Below, in pieces: positions 18,656 through 28,373 of a stretch of 64,000 nt of DNA. The stretch comes from Isoalcanivorax indicus. GTDB taxonomy: Bacteria; Pseudomonadota; Gammaproteobacteria; Pseudomonadales; Alcanivoracaceae. The notes below the pieces were generated by a model, which saw only the letters and a list, made by a program, of their open reading frames with translations, had not been told where the DNA came from and did no database searches. How positions within the stretch are numbered: position 1 is the first letter of the stretch; each line of letters opens with the position of its first letter. The stretch spans positions 2,170,001 through 2,234,000 of the forward strand of contig NZ_QGMP01000001.1 in NCBI RefSeq assembly GCF_003259185.1, in the 5' to 3' direction. The position numbers and the translations under genes were made by a program.

Positions 18656-21412
18656 ATGACTGATCTCAATCTGCGCACACGTATCCTGCTGCTGACCGCC
18701 GTGCCGGTAGTCATCGCGGCATTGGCGCTGGGCGGCTATGTGCTGTCGAGTCGCGTCAACGAGATTCGCGACAACACCCACAACCTGCATCGCCTGATTC
18801 TGGACAGCTACGCCGCCCGCCTGCAAGCGCTGGACGCCGCAGATCTGGCCGGCCACCAGCGCGTGATGCAGGCCCTGCTCGATGAAGCCGACGTGCGCGC
18901 CGCCACCCTGCGCCAGGGCCCTGATGCCGTGCACGCCGGGCCGCGCATGCGCCCGCTGAATGGCGACAACCAGACCTTCAACAGCCTGTCGCCGGACACC
19001 CACATCCTGCCCACCGGCGACACCTGGCGCTGGCGCCAGCAGTTGCACGCCGACCCCGAACGGGTACTGGAAATCGAGTTCTCCGGTCACCGGCAACGTA
19101 TCGAGATGCTGGAGACCCTGCTCACCCTTGTTCTCAGCACCCTGACCATCATCGGCCTGGCCCTGATTCCGGCCCTGCGCTTCAGCCGCCGTATGACGGC
19201 GCCGATGACCGCCTTTACCGAAACCCTGCAGCAGATCCGCGACGGCGCCCTGAACAGCCGCGTGCATGTGGGGGCCGGGGGCGAACTGGGCCAGCTTGAA
19301 CGTGCCATCAACGCCATGGCCGAAGCACTGGAAGAGGCGCAGACGGAACTGCAACAGAACGTCGATCAGGCCACGGAAGACCTGCGCGAAACACTGGAAA
19401 CCATCGAGATCCAGAACATCGAACTGGACATGGCACGCAAGCAGGCGCTCAAGGCCAGCCAGATCAAGTCCGAGTTCCTGGCCAACATGAGCCACGAAAT
19501 CCGCACGCCGCTGAACGGCATTATCGGCTTCACCCGGCTACTGCTGCGCTCGGAACTGAGCCCGCGCCAGCGCGATTACCTCAGCACCATCCGCAAGTCC
19601 TCCGAAGCCCTGCTGTCGATCATCAATGACATCCTCGACTTCTCGAAGATCGAGGCCGGCAAACTGAGCCTGGATCGCGTGCCCCTGAACCTGCACGACC
19701 TGATCGAGGAAGTGCAGACCATGCTGGCGCCGCTGGCCCAGGAAAAGAGCCTGGAACAGGCCGCCATCATCTATTCCGACGTGCCACTGCACCTGCTCAG
19801 CGACCCGCTGCGCATCCGCCAGGTGCTGACCAACCTGGTCAACAACGCCATCAAGTTCACCGAGCGCGGCTCGGTGGTAGTGCGCACCATGCTGGAAGAA
19901 GAGCGCGACCATATGGCCACCATCAAGGTGGCCGTGACCGACACCGGCAGCGGCATCAGCGAAGAAATGCAGAAGGAGTTGTTCAGCGCCTTTACCCAGG
20001 TGGACCAGAGCAGCGCCCGGCGCATGGGCGGCACCGGCCTGGGCCTGGCCATCTCGAAACGCCTGGTGGAAGAAATGGGCGGCGAGATCGGTGTCGACAG
20101 CACCCCCGGCCGCGGCTCCACCTTCTGGTTCACCCTGCGCGTGGAAATCGACGAACACACCCCCGTCACCGACAGCTTCCGCGCCTTTCGCGGCGCCACC
20201 GCCATCCTGATCGAACCCAACGAGCATGCCCGCCTGGGCCTGTACCACATGCTGCGCGCCTGGGGGCTGGAAGTGACCACCCTGCAAGCGCTGGATGCCC
20301 TGCTACCCATGCTGGAAGACAACAGCCTGCCCGCAGCAGACTTCGCCATCATCGGCATGCCCCCCGGGCACGATCAGGACGACGAAGTGCGGCGAGCCGC
20401 GGAGCTGCTCTGCGGCCAGCAACAACGCCGCCTGGTGGTGCTGTGCAACCAGGCTGACCGCCTGAGCCGGCGACTGCCGGAATACCCGCAACTGCATCGC
20501 GTGCTCGGCAAACCCGCCACCCGCATGCGTCTGTATGACGCCCTGCTGGAATTGAGCGGCCAGGAGAATGACCACCGCAGCCAGCGCGGCGGCGAGCCAC
20601 GCTCCGATCTGAACCTGAACGTCATGGTGGTGGACGATCACCCCGGCAACCTGCGCCTGGCCACCGTATTCCTGGAAGAAATGGGCGTGCGTGTGCGCGC
20701 CTGCCACAGCGGCGCCGACGCCATCGCCGCCTTTGCCGAACAGACCTTCGACCTGGTGTTCATGGACATCCAGATGCCGGACATGGACGGCATGCAGACC
20801 ACCCGTGAACTGCGTGCCCTGGAGCAGGACCAGCGCCACACCCCGATCATCGCCCTGACCGCGCATGCTCTGGCCAGCGAGCGCCAGACCCTGCTCCAGG
20901 CCGGGATGGACGACTATCTGTCGAAACCGGTGAGTGAAGGGCACCTGCGCCACATGCTGGAAAAATGGGTCGCCGCCCCCGACGTGCAGCGCATCAGGAC
21001 TGCCGCGCCGACCGACGACCCGCAGGACGACGACGCCCCCTTGCCCGGCGAAGAAACCCTGCCGGTGTTCGACCCCGCCCTGGCGCTGGCCCGCGCAGGT
21101 GACCGCCCGGCCCTGGCCCAGGAGATGCACAGCATGTTGCTGGCCAGCCTCGACCAGGATGCACCGCGGATCAGCGCCCAGGCCGAAGCCGACAGCCTGA
21201 CGCCGTTACTGGAAAGCGTGCACAAGCTGCACGGCGCCACCCGCTACTGCGGCGCGCCGCGCCTGGAACGGGCCGCCCGGACCCTGGAAGAAGCCTTGAA
21301 GACCGACGCCCCCGACAACGTGCGCAACGACGCCGTGGATCGCCTGCTGCTGGAGATCGAAGCCGTGCGTACTCAGGTGCCGGATTCAATTACCGCAAAC
21401 GCCAGCACATAG
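18656..21412 (+). CDS. gacS: Hybrid sensor histidine kinase GacS/BarA
   Basis: The inner-membrane sensor of the Gac/Rsm regulatory cascade, which phosphorylates GacA/UvrY. The 918 residues run in order: TM1 (about 10-30), a periplasmic region of about 120 residues, TM2 (about 155-180), HAMP, a coiled linker, the H-box with H280 ([10 protein letters not shown]), and the ATPase domain ([23 protein letters not shown]). A degenerate receiver follows in which the phospho-acceptor Asp is replaced (AIIGMPPG), then a true receiver with D704 ([11 protein letters not shown]) and an Hpt domain with H856 ([10 protein letters not shown]). ATG 18656 is chosen from the TM1 position; AGGA lies upstream. The last 40 bases overlap acpS on the other strand. 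Its position beside cysM is conserved in Pseudomonas. Confidence 0.93.
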   Translation: MTDLNLRTRILLLTAVPVVIAALALGGYVLSSRVNEIRDNTHNLHRLILDSYAARLQALDAADLAGHQRVMQALLDEADVRAATLRQGPDAVHAGPRMRPLNGDNQTFNSLSPDTHILPTGDTWRWRQQLHADPERVLEIEFSGHRQRIEMLETLLTLVLSTLTIIGLALIPALRFSRRMTAPMTAFTETLQQIRDGALNSRVHVGAGGELGQLERAINAMAEALEEAQTELQQNVDQATEDLRETLETIEIQNIELDMARKQALKASQIKSEFLANMSHEIRTPLNGIIGFTRLLLRSELSPRQRDYLSTIRKSSEALLSIINDILDFSKIEAGKLSLDRVPLNLHDLIEEVQTMLAPLAQEKSLEQAAIIYSDVPLHLLSDPLRIRQVLTNLVNNAIKFTERGSVVVRTMLEEERDHMATIKVAVTDTGSGISEEMQKELFSAFTQVDQSSARRMGGTGLGLAISKRLVEEMGGEIGVDSTPGRGSTFWFTLRVEIDEHTPVTDSFRAFRGATAILIEPNEHARLGLYHMLRAWGLEVTTLQALDALLPMLEDNSLPAADFAIIGMPPGHDQDDEVRRAAELLCGQQQRRLVVLCNQADRLSRRLPEYPQLHRVLGKPATRMRLYDALLELSGQENDHRSQRGGEPRSDLNLNVMVVDDHPGNLRLATVFLEEMGVRVRACHSGADAIAAFAEQTFDLVFMDIQMPDMDGMQTTRELRALEQDQRHTPIIALTAHALASERQTLLQAGMDDYLSKPVSEGHLRHMLEKWVAAPDVQRIRTAAPTDDPQDDDAPLPGEETLPVFDPALALARAGDRPALAQEMHSMLLASLDQDAPRISAQAEADSLTPLLESVHKLHGATRYCGAPRLERAARTLEEALKTDAPDNVRNDAVDRLLLEIEAVRTQVPDSITANAST

Positions 21413-21759
21413 TCCTGTTCATCGCTGATCGACACATGCGCACGGCAGCCGCCCCCGGCGCGCTCAAGCCGCGCCGCCCCGGCACCGAACCAGAACACCT
21501 CCGGACGCCCCAGCGCATCAGGCAGCACCGCCATGTCACGCCAGCTCAACCCCTGGCGCAACCCGGTCCCCAATGCCTTGAGCAACGCCTCCTTGGCCGC
21601 AAAGCGCTTGGCCAGCCAGCGCACCGGGTCCTTGTGCGCCTGCCATATCTGTAATTCATCATCGTGCAGCAAGCGCTGCGCCAGCGCCGCACCGCGCCGC
21701 CCACAGGCCGCCTGCATGCGTGCAACCGCTACAATGTCCGTACCGATACCGACGATCAC
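21373..21759 (-). CDS. acpS: Holo-[acyl-carrier-protein] synthase
   Basis: AcpS transfers 4'-phosphopantetheine from CoA to apo-ACP. The 128 residues carry the two family signatures, [12 protein letters not shown] near the N-terminus and [15 protein letters not shown] around residues 50-64, with the metal-binding Asp and Glu. It starts with GTG inside the pdxJ stop (GTGA overlap of 4 bases), the usual pdxJ-acpS coupling. Its 3' end overlaps the end of gacS by 40 bases in convergent orientation. Confidence 0.95.
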   Translation of the reverse strand: MIVGIGTDIVAVARMQAACGRRGAALAQRLLHDDELQIWQAHKDPVRWLAKRFAAKEALLKALGTGLRQGLSWRDMAVLPDALGRPEVFWFGAGAARLERAGGGCRAHVSISDEQDYVLAFAVIESGT

Positions 21760-22505
21760 ACCCGCCGCCCGGCGCGCACCGCCGCCTGATCAATCAGCGC
21801 CCGCATGCTGCGCACCGCCTCATCGAGCCCGGTAAGCACCGCGCGGGCGACAATGGCATGGCCGATATTCAGCTCATGAATACCCGGCAGCGCGGCAATG
21901 TCCTGCGTATTGTGATAGTGCAGCCCATGCCCGGCATTCACGATCAGACCGTTTTCCTTGCCCAGATCCAGCCCGGTGTGGATACGCCGCAGCTCCTCGA
22001 TACGCGTGGCCTCGTCGTCTGCCTCTGCGTACTGCCCGGTGTGCAATTCAATCGCGGCGGCACCGCAGGCCACGGCGGCCTCGATCTGCGCGGGCACGGC
22101 ATCAATAAACAGCGACACCTGAATACCCGCATCATTGAGACGGCCACAGGCGGCTTTCAATTCCTCGAAATTCCCGACCACATCCAGGCCACCTTCGGTG
22201 GTGAGTTCTTCGCGCCGTTCGGGCACCAGGCAGCAATGCGGTGGCCGCAGGCGGCAGGCAATATCGAGCATTTCGCGGGTGGCGGCCATTTCCAGATTGA
22301 TACGGGTCTGGGCGGTCTGCATCAGCAGTTCCACATCCCGGTCGTTGATATGACGGCGATCTTCACGCAGGTGCACGGTAATGCCGTCGGCGCCGGCCTG
22401 TTCGGCCATCAGCGCAGCCTGCACGGGCTCGGGATAACGGGTGCCGCGCGCCTGGCGCAGCGTAGCGATGTGGTCGATATTCACGCCCAGCAGGACACGT
22501 TGCAT
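21756..22505 (-). CDS. pdxJ: Pyridoxine 5'-phosphate synthase PdxJ
   Basis: PdxJ condenses 1-deoxyxylulose 5-phosphate with 3-amino-2-oxopropyl phosphate in vitamin B6 synthesis. The 249-residue TIM barrel has [16 protein letters not shown], the conserved start, [21 protein letters not shown] and the phosphate-binding end NAGHGL...[12 protein letters not shown]. The open frame continues upstream into the repeat elements, but family similarity starts at MQRVLLGVN (ATG 22505; AAGGGAAA upstream). It is the penultimate gene of the rpoE-to-acpS run, separated from recO by two structured repeats. Confidence 0.96.
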   Translation of the reverse strand: MQRVLLGVNIDHIATLRQARGTRYPEPVQAALMAEQAGADGITVHLREDRRHINDRDVELLMQTAQTRINLEMAATREMLDIACRLRPPHCCLVPERREELTTEGGLDVVGNFEELKAACGRLNDAGIQVSLFIDAVPAQIEAAVACGAAAIELHTGQYAEADDEATRIEELRRIHTGLDLGKENGLIVNAGHGLHYHNTQDIAALPGIHELNIGHAIVARAVLTGLDEAVRSMRALIDQAAVRAGRRV

Positions 22506-22613
22506 GATGAGTCGGTTTCCCTTGGTCGTCGGATGGAAGCTCTGGTTTGTCAGTATAAACCCTTGGGCTGTGAGTTGTCGGTATGGACCATTGCTTCCTG
22601 GTTTGGTGGTTAT

Positions 22614-22730
22614 GGCCCTTGGGGACGGGGACTGCGTTTCAGGACACGCCGTGAATACATCCCTGTAGGCTTGCGTTCGGCATCCATGCCTCTCGACAGT
22701 CCTGAAACGCAGTCCCCGTCCCCAAGGGCC
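22614..22730 (+). repeat. Structured inverted-repeat element, copy 2
   Basis: Perfect 32-bp arms (22614-22645 and 22699-22730) flank a 53-nt core (22646-22698). Within the core, GCC (22648-22650) and GGC (22668-22670) bracket a TACA/TGTA hairpin (22656-22667), and GGCAT/ATGCC (22679-22690) forms a second hairpin. This is the reference copy of core variant I. It forms a tail-to-tail pair with copy 3, 144 bases away, between pdxJ and recO. Confidence 0.92.
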
Positions 22731-22874
22731 GTCACGTGCAGCCAGTCCCAAAGGCTGCCAGCCAACCGGGAGTCATGTTCTTGCTGCCGCCGCGAGCCCG
22801 GACCAGACAATGAAGTCCCAGCACGAACCCATCTTGCCGTTCGCTGAACGTCCATTGATCCCACTGAACGTGCC

Positions 22875-22991
22875 GGTCCAAGGGGGCGGGCATTCCCTTT
22901 CAGGACCTTCGAGAGGCATGGATGCCGAACGAGAGCTTACAGGGATGTACTTGCAGCGTGTCCTGAAAGGGAATGCCCGCCCCCTTGGACC
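22875..22991 (-). repeat. Structured inverted-repeat element, copy 3
   Basis: Perfect 32-bp arms (22875-22906 and 22960-22991) surround a 53-nt core (22907-22959) of variant II, identical to copy 5 and inverted relative to copy 2. In variant II the GCC/GGC closing pairs become GCT/AGC and the GTGAA bulge becomes GCAAG, so pairing is kept. It is the right-hand member of pair A. Confidence 0.92.
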
Positions 22992-23021
22992 ATGACCACA
23001 GGACGATGAAGAATGGAACAA

Positions 23022-23702
23022 TCAGCGAAACAGCTCACGACTGACCAGAGGCCGATCACCGAGCAAGGGCGCAAGGGCCTGGCGCAGCAGGTCGCGGGCG
23101 ACGCGGCGGGCGGTGTCGTGCCAGTCGCCGGCGGCGATGGCCAGCAAGGCGTCGCCTGGGAAGCCTTTGGGGTCGGGGATCAGGCCGAGGGTGGTGTCGA
23201 GGCGGTAGCCATGGCCGGCGTTCAGGGGCTCGCCTTCCGCGTCATGGTCGAGGGAGAAGCCATAGCCCAGGGCCTCCAGCAGCGTCAGCTCGAAACGGCG
23301 CAGCAGCACATCCTGCGGCATGTCCGCGTCAGTAAGCAGCGACAGCGTGGCGCGGTACGGCTCCAGCAATTCCGGGTGAGGGTCAAAGCGATGCAGCAAA
23401 CGCACCAGGATTTCGTTCAGGTAAAAGCCGCAGAACAGCGCCCGGCCCTTGAGCGGCAACGCCGGGGCTTCCGCTTCGCAGTGGATCAGGGTGAGCAATT
23501 CGCCGCGACCGCTGAAGCTGGCCAGCAACGGACGAAACGGCTGCAGCAGCGTATTGCGCCGACCGCCACGGGCGACGGCACCGATGCGACCCTGGCGGGC
23601 ACCAAACAGCTCAAGAATAACGCTACTGTTGCGATAGGGACGACTGTGCAGCACCCAGACGGACTCCAGGCCGCCGGGGCCGGGTGCAGCGTCCGTCGTC
23701 AT
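23022..23702 (-). CDS. recO: DNA repair protein RecO
   Basis: RecO works with RecR and RecF to load RecA on SSB-coated DNA. The 226-residue protein has an N-terminal OB-fold (WVLHSRPYRNSSVILELFGARQGRIGAVARGGRR) and the helical C-terminal part (LFCGFYLNEILVRLL, RRFELTLLEALGYG). It lacks a clear zinc-binding Cys cluster, as do many proteobacterial RecO proteins. It starts 2 bases after the era stop, so it is coupled to era. Confidence 0.94.
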   Translation of the reverse strand: MTTDAAPGPGGLESVWVLHSRPYRNSSVILELFGARQGRIGAVARGGRRNTLLQPFRPLLASFSGRGELLTLIHCEAEAPALPLKGRALFCGFYLNEILVRLLHRFDPHPELLEPYRATLSLLTDADMPQDVLLRRFELTLLEALGYGFSLDHDAEGEPLNAGHGYRLDTTLGLIPDPKGFPGDALLAIAAGDWHDTARRVARDLLRQALAPLLGDRPLVSRELFR

Positions 23703-23704
23703 AC

Positions 23705-24607
23705 TCAGTCGCCGTAGCCCAGCGAGCGCAACGCGCGGCTATCGTCAGACCAGCCGGAGCGGATTTTTACCCACAACTCCAGCATCACCTTGCGTTCGAT
23801 CAGCGCCTCGATGTCCTGGCGGGCTTCGGTGCCGATCTTCTTGATGCGGTCGCCGCCGCTGCCAATCAGGATTTTCTTCTGCCCACGGCGTTCCACCAGA
23901 ATGGCCGCATTGATGCGCGTCACCGTGGGCGTGTCTTCCCACAGCTCGACTTCCACGGTGATCTGGTGCGGCAGTTCCTGGCCGAGCTGTCGGAAGACCT
24001 TTTCGCGGATCATTTCCGCCGCCATGAAGCGCAGGCTGCGATCCGTGATCTGGTCTTCGTCGTACCAGAAGTCTCCGGCTGGCAGACGTTGCGCCAGGGC
24101 GGCTTCCAGAGCGTCGAGGTTGTGCCCGCCGAGGGCAGACACGGGAATCACGTCAGCGAAATCGTACAGGGCACTCAGCCGCTGGATATGAGGCAGCAAC
24201 GCGGCCTTGTCTTCCAGGCTGTCGACCTTGTTGATAATCAACAGTACCGGCACCTCGGCGCGCTGAAGCAGGGCCAATACATGCTCATCGGCGTCGGTCC
24301 ACTTCAGGGCGTCGACCATGAAGCAGATCAGATCGATCCCCGCCAGGGCCGTCAGGGCCGACTGGTTCATCGCCTTGTTCAGGGCGCGCTGGGCGTCCTG
24401 ATGAATGCCGGGCGTGTCGGCAAAGATAATCTGGTAGTCCTCGCGGGTCAGAATCCCGTGGATACGGTGCCGGGTGGTCTGCGGCTTGCGCGAGGTGATG
24501 CTGATCTTCTGCCCGATGAGGTGATTCATCAGGGTGGACTTGCCCACGTTCGGGCGGCCGATGATGCTGACCACGCCACAGCGGGTGGTCGAGGCGGACT
24601 CAGTCAC
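23705..24607 (-). CDS. era: Ribosome-associated GTPase Era
   Basis: Era is an essential GTPase for 16S rRNA maturation and 30S assembly. The 300-residue protein (E. coli 301) has G1 GRPNVGKST, G3 DTPGIH, G4 NKVD and a C-terminal KH domain (ILIGSGGDRIKKIGTEAR, then LELWVKIRSGWSDD). A GTG at 24607 is the start that fits the family length; it overlaps the end of rnc by 8 bases. A longer frame to 24700 lies inside rnc and is not used. Confidence 0.96.
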   Translation of the reverse strand: MTESASTTRCGVVSIIGRPNVGKSTLMNHLIGQKISITSRKPQTTRHRIHGILTREDYQIIFADTPGIHQDAQRALNKAMNQSALTALAGIDLICFMVDALKWTDADEHVLALLQRAEVPVLLIINKVDSLEDKAALLPHIQRLSALYDFADVIPVSALGGHNLDALEAALAQRLPAGDFWYDEDQITDRSLRFMAAEMIREKVFRQLGQELPHQITVEVELWEDTPTVTRINAAILVERRGQKKILIGSGGDRIKKIGTEARQDIEALIERKVMLELWVKIRSGWSDDSRALRSLGYGD

Positions 24608-25292
24608 GCAATTGCTCCTCAAGCCAGGCCAGGGCCTGGGCGGCCGCGGTCTGTTCTGCCCGGCGGCGGTTGCTGCCCCGGGCGGTTTCCTGATGATCAT
24701 ACCCCGGCAGGCGGCAGATCACCTCGAAGGACTGGCGCGGGGGCTGGCCGCTCACGGTCAGTATGTCGTATTCCGGCAGCGGCATCTGGCGCCCCTGAAG
24801 CCGTTCCTGCAGTTGTGTCTTGGCATCCTTGACGGTTTCGGTGGGAGACACGCCATCCAGGCGGTCACCGAACCAGGCGAGCACGCGCTCGCGGCATACC
24901 TCGGGGCCCGCATCCAGCCGCACAGCGCCGATAATCGCTTCCAGGGCGTCGGCCAGGATGGAGGCGCGCCGCTCACCGCCGCTTTTCATCTCGCCGCCCC
25001 CCAGACGAATGCAGGGGCCCAGGTCCAGCCCGCGGGCAACGTCAGCCAGGGTCTGGCCACGCACCAGGGCAGCGCGCATACGCGTCAGCTGGCCTTCGCT
25101 GGCCTCGGGAAAGCGCTGGAACAGCCAGTGGGCGATGATCTGCCCGAGCTGGGCATCGCCAAGGAACTCCAGACGTTCGTTGTTCACCTGACGGTGGGCG
25201 CTGCGGTGGGTCAGGGCCTGCTCGAGCAGGGCCTGGTCTGTGAAGTGGTAACCCAGCCGCTTGCACAGCCGGGTCAGTTCAAGCTCGGTCAT
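24600..25292 (-). CDS. rnc: Ribonuclease III
   Basis: RNase III cleaves double-stranded RNA, including rRNA precursors. The 230 residues (E. coli 226) show an N-terminal catalytic domain with the signature NERLEFLGDAQLG (usually GDSVL), the second acidic set (ILADALEAIIGAVRLDAG), and a C-terminal dsRNA-binding domain (DAKTQLQERLQG...GSNRRRAEQTAAAQAL). It overlaps the DUF4845 gene by ATGA and era by 8 bases, within the lepA-lepB-rnc-era-recO operon. Confidence 0.96.
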   Translation of the reverse strand: MTELELTRLCKRLGYHFTDQALLEQALTHRSAHRQVNNERLEFLGDAQLGQIIAHWLFQRFPEASEGQLTRMRAALVRGQTLADVARGLDLGPCIRLGGGEMKSGGERRASILADALEAIIGAVRLDAGPEVCRERVLAWFGDRLDGVSPTETVKDAKTQLQERLQGRQMPLPEYDILTVSGQPPRQSFEVICRLPGYDHQETARGSNRRRAEQTAAAQALAWLEEQLRD

Positions 25293-25666
25293 CGGGTGCT
25301 TTTCTCGTAATCCTTCTGGAAAGCGATCACGAGATCAATATTCCCGAACAGTGGCTCACGGACTTCGTAATCCAGGCCGATATGCAGACGCCCGCCATCC
25401 TTGCTGATGGCCAGATCACGGGACGATACCGCCGTGACATTGTTGACCGAAAAACGCCGGTCGATGGCCTGCCGGATTTCGTTATCGGACTGCATGATGA
25501 TGCGGCTGTCCTGCAAGGTATTATTGATCGCCGTATTGATCGTGCTGTATTCCAGATAGGCGGGAATAATGCGAATCGCCGCAGTGCCAAGCACAACGGC
25601 GATGACGATGACGACCATCCACCCGACCATGGACAGCCCACGCATACGCGATGGCAGTGTTGTCAT
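25289..25666 (-). CDS. DUF4845 single-pass membrane protein
   Basis: This 125-residue protein has an N-terminal transmembrane helix (about residues 12-33, MVGWMVVIVIAVVLGTAAI) and a small periplasmic domain. It matches the protein of unknown function found between lepB and rnc in Pseudomonas and relatives (DUF4845). It overlaps lepB by TAATG and rnc by ATGA, so it is tightly coupled to both. Its fixed position next to signal peptidase suggests a link with protein export; no activity is known to me. Confidence 0.85.
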   Translation of the reverse strand: MTTLPSRMRGLSMVGWMVVIVIAVVLGTAAIRIIPAYLEYSTINTAINNTLQDSRIIMQSDNEIRQAIDRRFSVNNVTAVSSRDLAISKDGGRLHIGLDYEVREPLFGNIDLVIAFQKDYEKSTR

Positions 25667-26463
25667 TATTGTGTCTCCACCTCAACCTTGTCGATGGCCC
25701 CGTTACGGGAGAAGCTGGGCAATGACAGCCCCGGCCGCCAGTGCATCCAGATCATGAACGCCTTGCCGACGATCAGGTCTTCCGACACCGCGCCCCACAT
25801 GCGGCTGTCGCTGCTGTTGTCCCGGTTGTCGCCGACCATGAAATAATGCCCTTCCGGCACTTCCCAGTCATTATCCTCGCTGCGCGACAGCGTCTGGCCT
25901 GTGAACCGATTCACGACAGACTCGGTGCGCACCAGATGGACTGCCTCTCCCAGCGTTTCGATATACAGGTCTTCACGGTAGCGGCCCGCGCTGCGGCTGT
26001 CGACCTGCTCGCGCTCGACCGGCTCGCCGTTGATCAGCAGCCGGCCATCGCGCTGGCTGACCACATCACCGGGCAGACCGACGACCCGCTTGATGAAATT
26101 CTGGTTCCGGTTCAGCGGGTAGCGAAACACCATGACGTCGCCCCGCTCCGGGTCGGCGATGCTGACGACGCGGGTATTGGTCACCGGCAGGCGTAGCCCA
26201 TAGGCAAACTTGTTCACCAGAATGAAGTCGTTCACTTCCAGGGTCGGCAACATGGAGCCCGAGGGGATGGTGAAGGGCTCGACCAGGAACGAGCGAATCA
26301 GCAGGACCACCAGGAACACCGGCAGCAACGAGTTGGTGAACTCCACGGTCTCGCGCACGGCCTTGCCGCCACGCTCGCGCAACCGCCATTTCTTGTCCGC
26401 CAGCCACAGCACCCCCGAAACCAGTACCGCCAGCGTCAGCCAGAAGCCGATATCAATATCCAT
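25666..26463 (-). CDS. lepB: Signal peptidase I
   Basis: LepB removes signal peptides from exported proteins at the periplasmic face. The 265 residues have two N-terminal membrane helices (about 6-22 and 44-60), the catalytic Ser70 (IPSGSMLPTL), the general-base Lys125 (NFIKRVVGLPGD) and a box near the end (GHYFMVGDNRDNSSDSR). ATG 26463 overlaps the lepA stop by one base; an in-frame TTG at 26466 is less likely. LepA-LepB coupling is conserved. Confidence 0.96.
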   Translation of the reverse strand: MDIDIGFWLTLAVLVSGVLWLADKKWRLRERGGKAVRETVEFTNSLLPVFLVVLLIRSFLVEPFTIPSGSMLPTLEVNDFILVNKFAYGLRLPVTNTRVVSIADPERGDVMVFRYPLNRNQNFIKRVVGLPGDVVSQRDGRLLINGEPVEREQVDSRSAGRYREDLYIETLGEAVHLVRTESVVNRFTGQTLSRSEDNDWEVPEGHYFMVGDNRDNSSDSRMWGAVSEDLIVGKAFMIWMHWRPGLSLPSFSRNGAIDKVEVETQ

Positions 26464-28262
26464 CAATCACTCACCTTGAGCACGGCCAGGAAGGCTTCCT
26501 GGGGGATTTCCACACTACCGACCTGCTTCATGCGCTTCTTGCCGGCTTTCTGTTTCTCAAGCAGCTTGCGCTTGCGGCTGACATCACCGCCATAGCATTT
26601 TGCCAACACGTTCTTGCGCAGGGCCTTGACCGTCTGGCGGGCGATGATCTTGTTGCCAATGGCCGCCTGGATGGCCACGTCGAACATCTGCCGGGGCACC
26701 AGCTCCTTCATCTTCTCAACCAGGATACGGCCACGATACATGGCCTGGTCGGCGTGGCAGATCATCGCCAGGGCGTCCACTTTCTCACCGTTGATCAGCA
26801 CGTCCACACGCACCAGCCTGGCCGCCTCGAAGCGATCAAAGCTGTAATCCAGTGAGGCATAACCCCGGCTGCAGGACTTCAGCTTGTCAAAGAAATCCAG
26901 CACCACTTCCGCCATCGGAATGTCATAGGTGAGCGCGACCTGCTTGCCGAGGAACTGCATGTTCTTCTGCACGCCACGGCGCTCGACCGACAGGGTCATC
27001 ACGGCACCGACATACTCCTGCGGCACCAGAATATTGACGCGGGCGACAGGCTCGCGGAATTCCTCGACCTTGTTGGTTTCCGGCAGGTCAGAGGGGTTGT
27101 CCACATGCAGAATGCTGCCGTCCGCCAGCAGCAGTTCGTACACCACCGTCGGCGCCGTGGTAATCAGGTCCAGATCGTATTCGCGCTCCAGACGTTCCTG
27201 AATGATTTCCATGTGCAGCATGCCCAGGAAACCCACACGGAAGCCAAACCCCAGGGCATCGGAGCTTTCCGGCTCATAGAACAGCGAGGCATCATTGAGG
27301 GCCAGCTTGGACAGGGCGTCACGGAAGTTTTCGTAATCGTCGGCACTGACCGGAAACATGCCGGCGTACACCTGCGGCTTGACCTTCTTGAAGCCAGGCA
27401 GGGCTTCCACTTCCGGGGTCTTGGCGTGGGTCAGGGTGTCGCCCACGGGGGCGCCGAGAATTTCCTTGATGCTGGCGCTGATCCAGCCCACCTCGCCCGC
27501 TTCCAGGACGGTGCGTTCGGTGCGCTTGGGGGTAAAGATGCCGAGCAGGTCCACCGAGTGGGTCTGGCCGGTGGATTTCACCAGGATCTTGTCGCCTTTC
27601 TTCAGGCGGCCGCGGGTCACTCGCACCAGCGACACCACCCCCAGATAGTTGTCGAACCAGGAGTCGATGATCAGGGCCTGGAGCTTGTCCTCGCGCTCAC
27701 CCACCGGTGGCGGAATCCGCTCGACCAGCTGTTCCAGCAGATCTTCAATGCCGACCCCGGTCTTGGCCGAGACACGGCAGGCATCGTGGGCATCCAGGCC
27801 GATGATTTCCTCGATCTCCTGGATCACCCGCTCGGGCTCCACCTGCGGAAGATCGATCTTGTTCAGCACCGGCAGCACTTCCAGATCCTGCTCGATGGCG
27901 GTGTAACAGTTGGCCACGGACTGCGCCTCGACACCCTGGGCAGCATCCACCACCAGCAGGGCCCCTTCGCAGGCAGACAGGGAACGGGACACCTCGTAGG
28001 AGAAATCCACGTGGCCGGGGGTGTCGATGAAGTTGAGCTGGTAGGTCTCGCCGTTACGTGCCTTGTAATACAAGGTCACGCTCTGCGCCTTGATGGTGAT
28101 GCCGCGTTCGCGCTCCAGATCCATGGAGTCCAGCACCTGCTCCTTGAGCTCGCGATCAGACAGCCCGCCGCAGACCTGGATAAAGCGGTCCGCCAGGGTG
28201 GATTTGCCATGATCGATGTGGGCGATGATGGAGAAATTTCGAATATGGCTGATATCAGTCAC
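26463..28262 (-). CDS. lepA: Elongation factor 4 (LepA) GTPase
   Basis: LepA/EF4 is a ribosomal translocase-like GTPase. The 599 residues are the exact E. coli length. G1 [11 protein letters not shown]2 region RERGITIK, G3 DTPGHVDF and G4 NKIDLP are present, followed by the unique C-terminal domain ([19 protein letters not shown]). It starts with GTG (28262). It heads the lepA-lepB-rnc-era-recO group, 111 bases after mucD. Confidence 0.97.
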   Translation of the reverse strand: MTDISHIRNFSIIAHIDHGKSTLADRFIQVCGGLSDRELKEQVLDSMDLERERGITIKAQSVTLYYKARNGETYQLNFIDTPGHVDFSYEVSRSLSACEGALLVVDAAQGVEAQSVANCYTAIEQDLEVLPVLNKIDLPQVEPERVIQEIEEIIGLDAHDACRVSAKTGVGIEDLLEQLVERIPPPVGEREDKLQALIIDSWFDNYLGVVSLVRVTRGRLKKGDKILVKSTGQTHSVDLLGIFTPKRTERTVLEAGEVGWISASIKEILGAPVGDTLTHAKTPEVEALPGFKKVKPQVYAGMFPVSADDYENFRDALSKLALNDASLFYEPESSDALGFGFRVGFLGMLHMEIIQERLEREYDLDLITTAPTVVYELLLADGSILHVDNPSDLPETNKVEEFREPVARVNILVPQEYVGAVMTLSVERRGVQKNMQFLGKQVALTYDIPMAEVVLDFFDKLKSCSRGYASLDYSFDRFEAARLVRVDVLINGEKVDALAMICHADQAMYRGRILVEKMKELVPRQMFDVAIQAAIGNKIIARQTVKALRKNVLAKCYGGDVSRKRKLLEKQKAGKKRMKQVGSVEIPQEAFLAVLKVSD

Positions 28263-28373
28263 GCAGGAGCCTCAGGGTGGCGCGCAGTCACGGGCGCAGT
28301 TGCCGGTCATAAGGCGGCTGATTCTAGCGGATTTGAAGCCGTGGGGCGATGATGCCCCACGGCCGGGGAGCAC

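Larger units (their letters stand above)
22506..23021. other. 516-bp intergenic region pdxJ-recO holding repeat pair A
   Basis: No convincing gene. It contains elements 2 and 3 and their conserved flanks: a GGTGGTTAT-type outer flank (about 22586-22613) and a GTCACGTGCAGCC...CCAGCCAACCG inner flank (from 22731). Reading frames here run through the palindromes and are shadows. Confidence 0.75.

Noticed and set aside
17645-19495. 616-codon minus-strand frame as a longer CysM
   Set aside because: Similarity to CysM starts at 18562; the upstream part is antisense to gacS.
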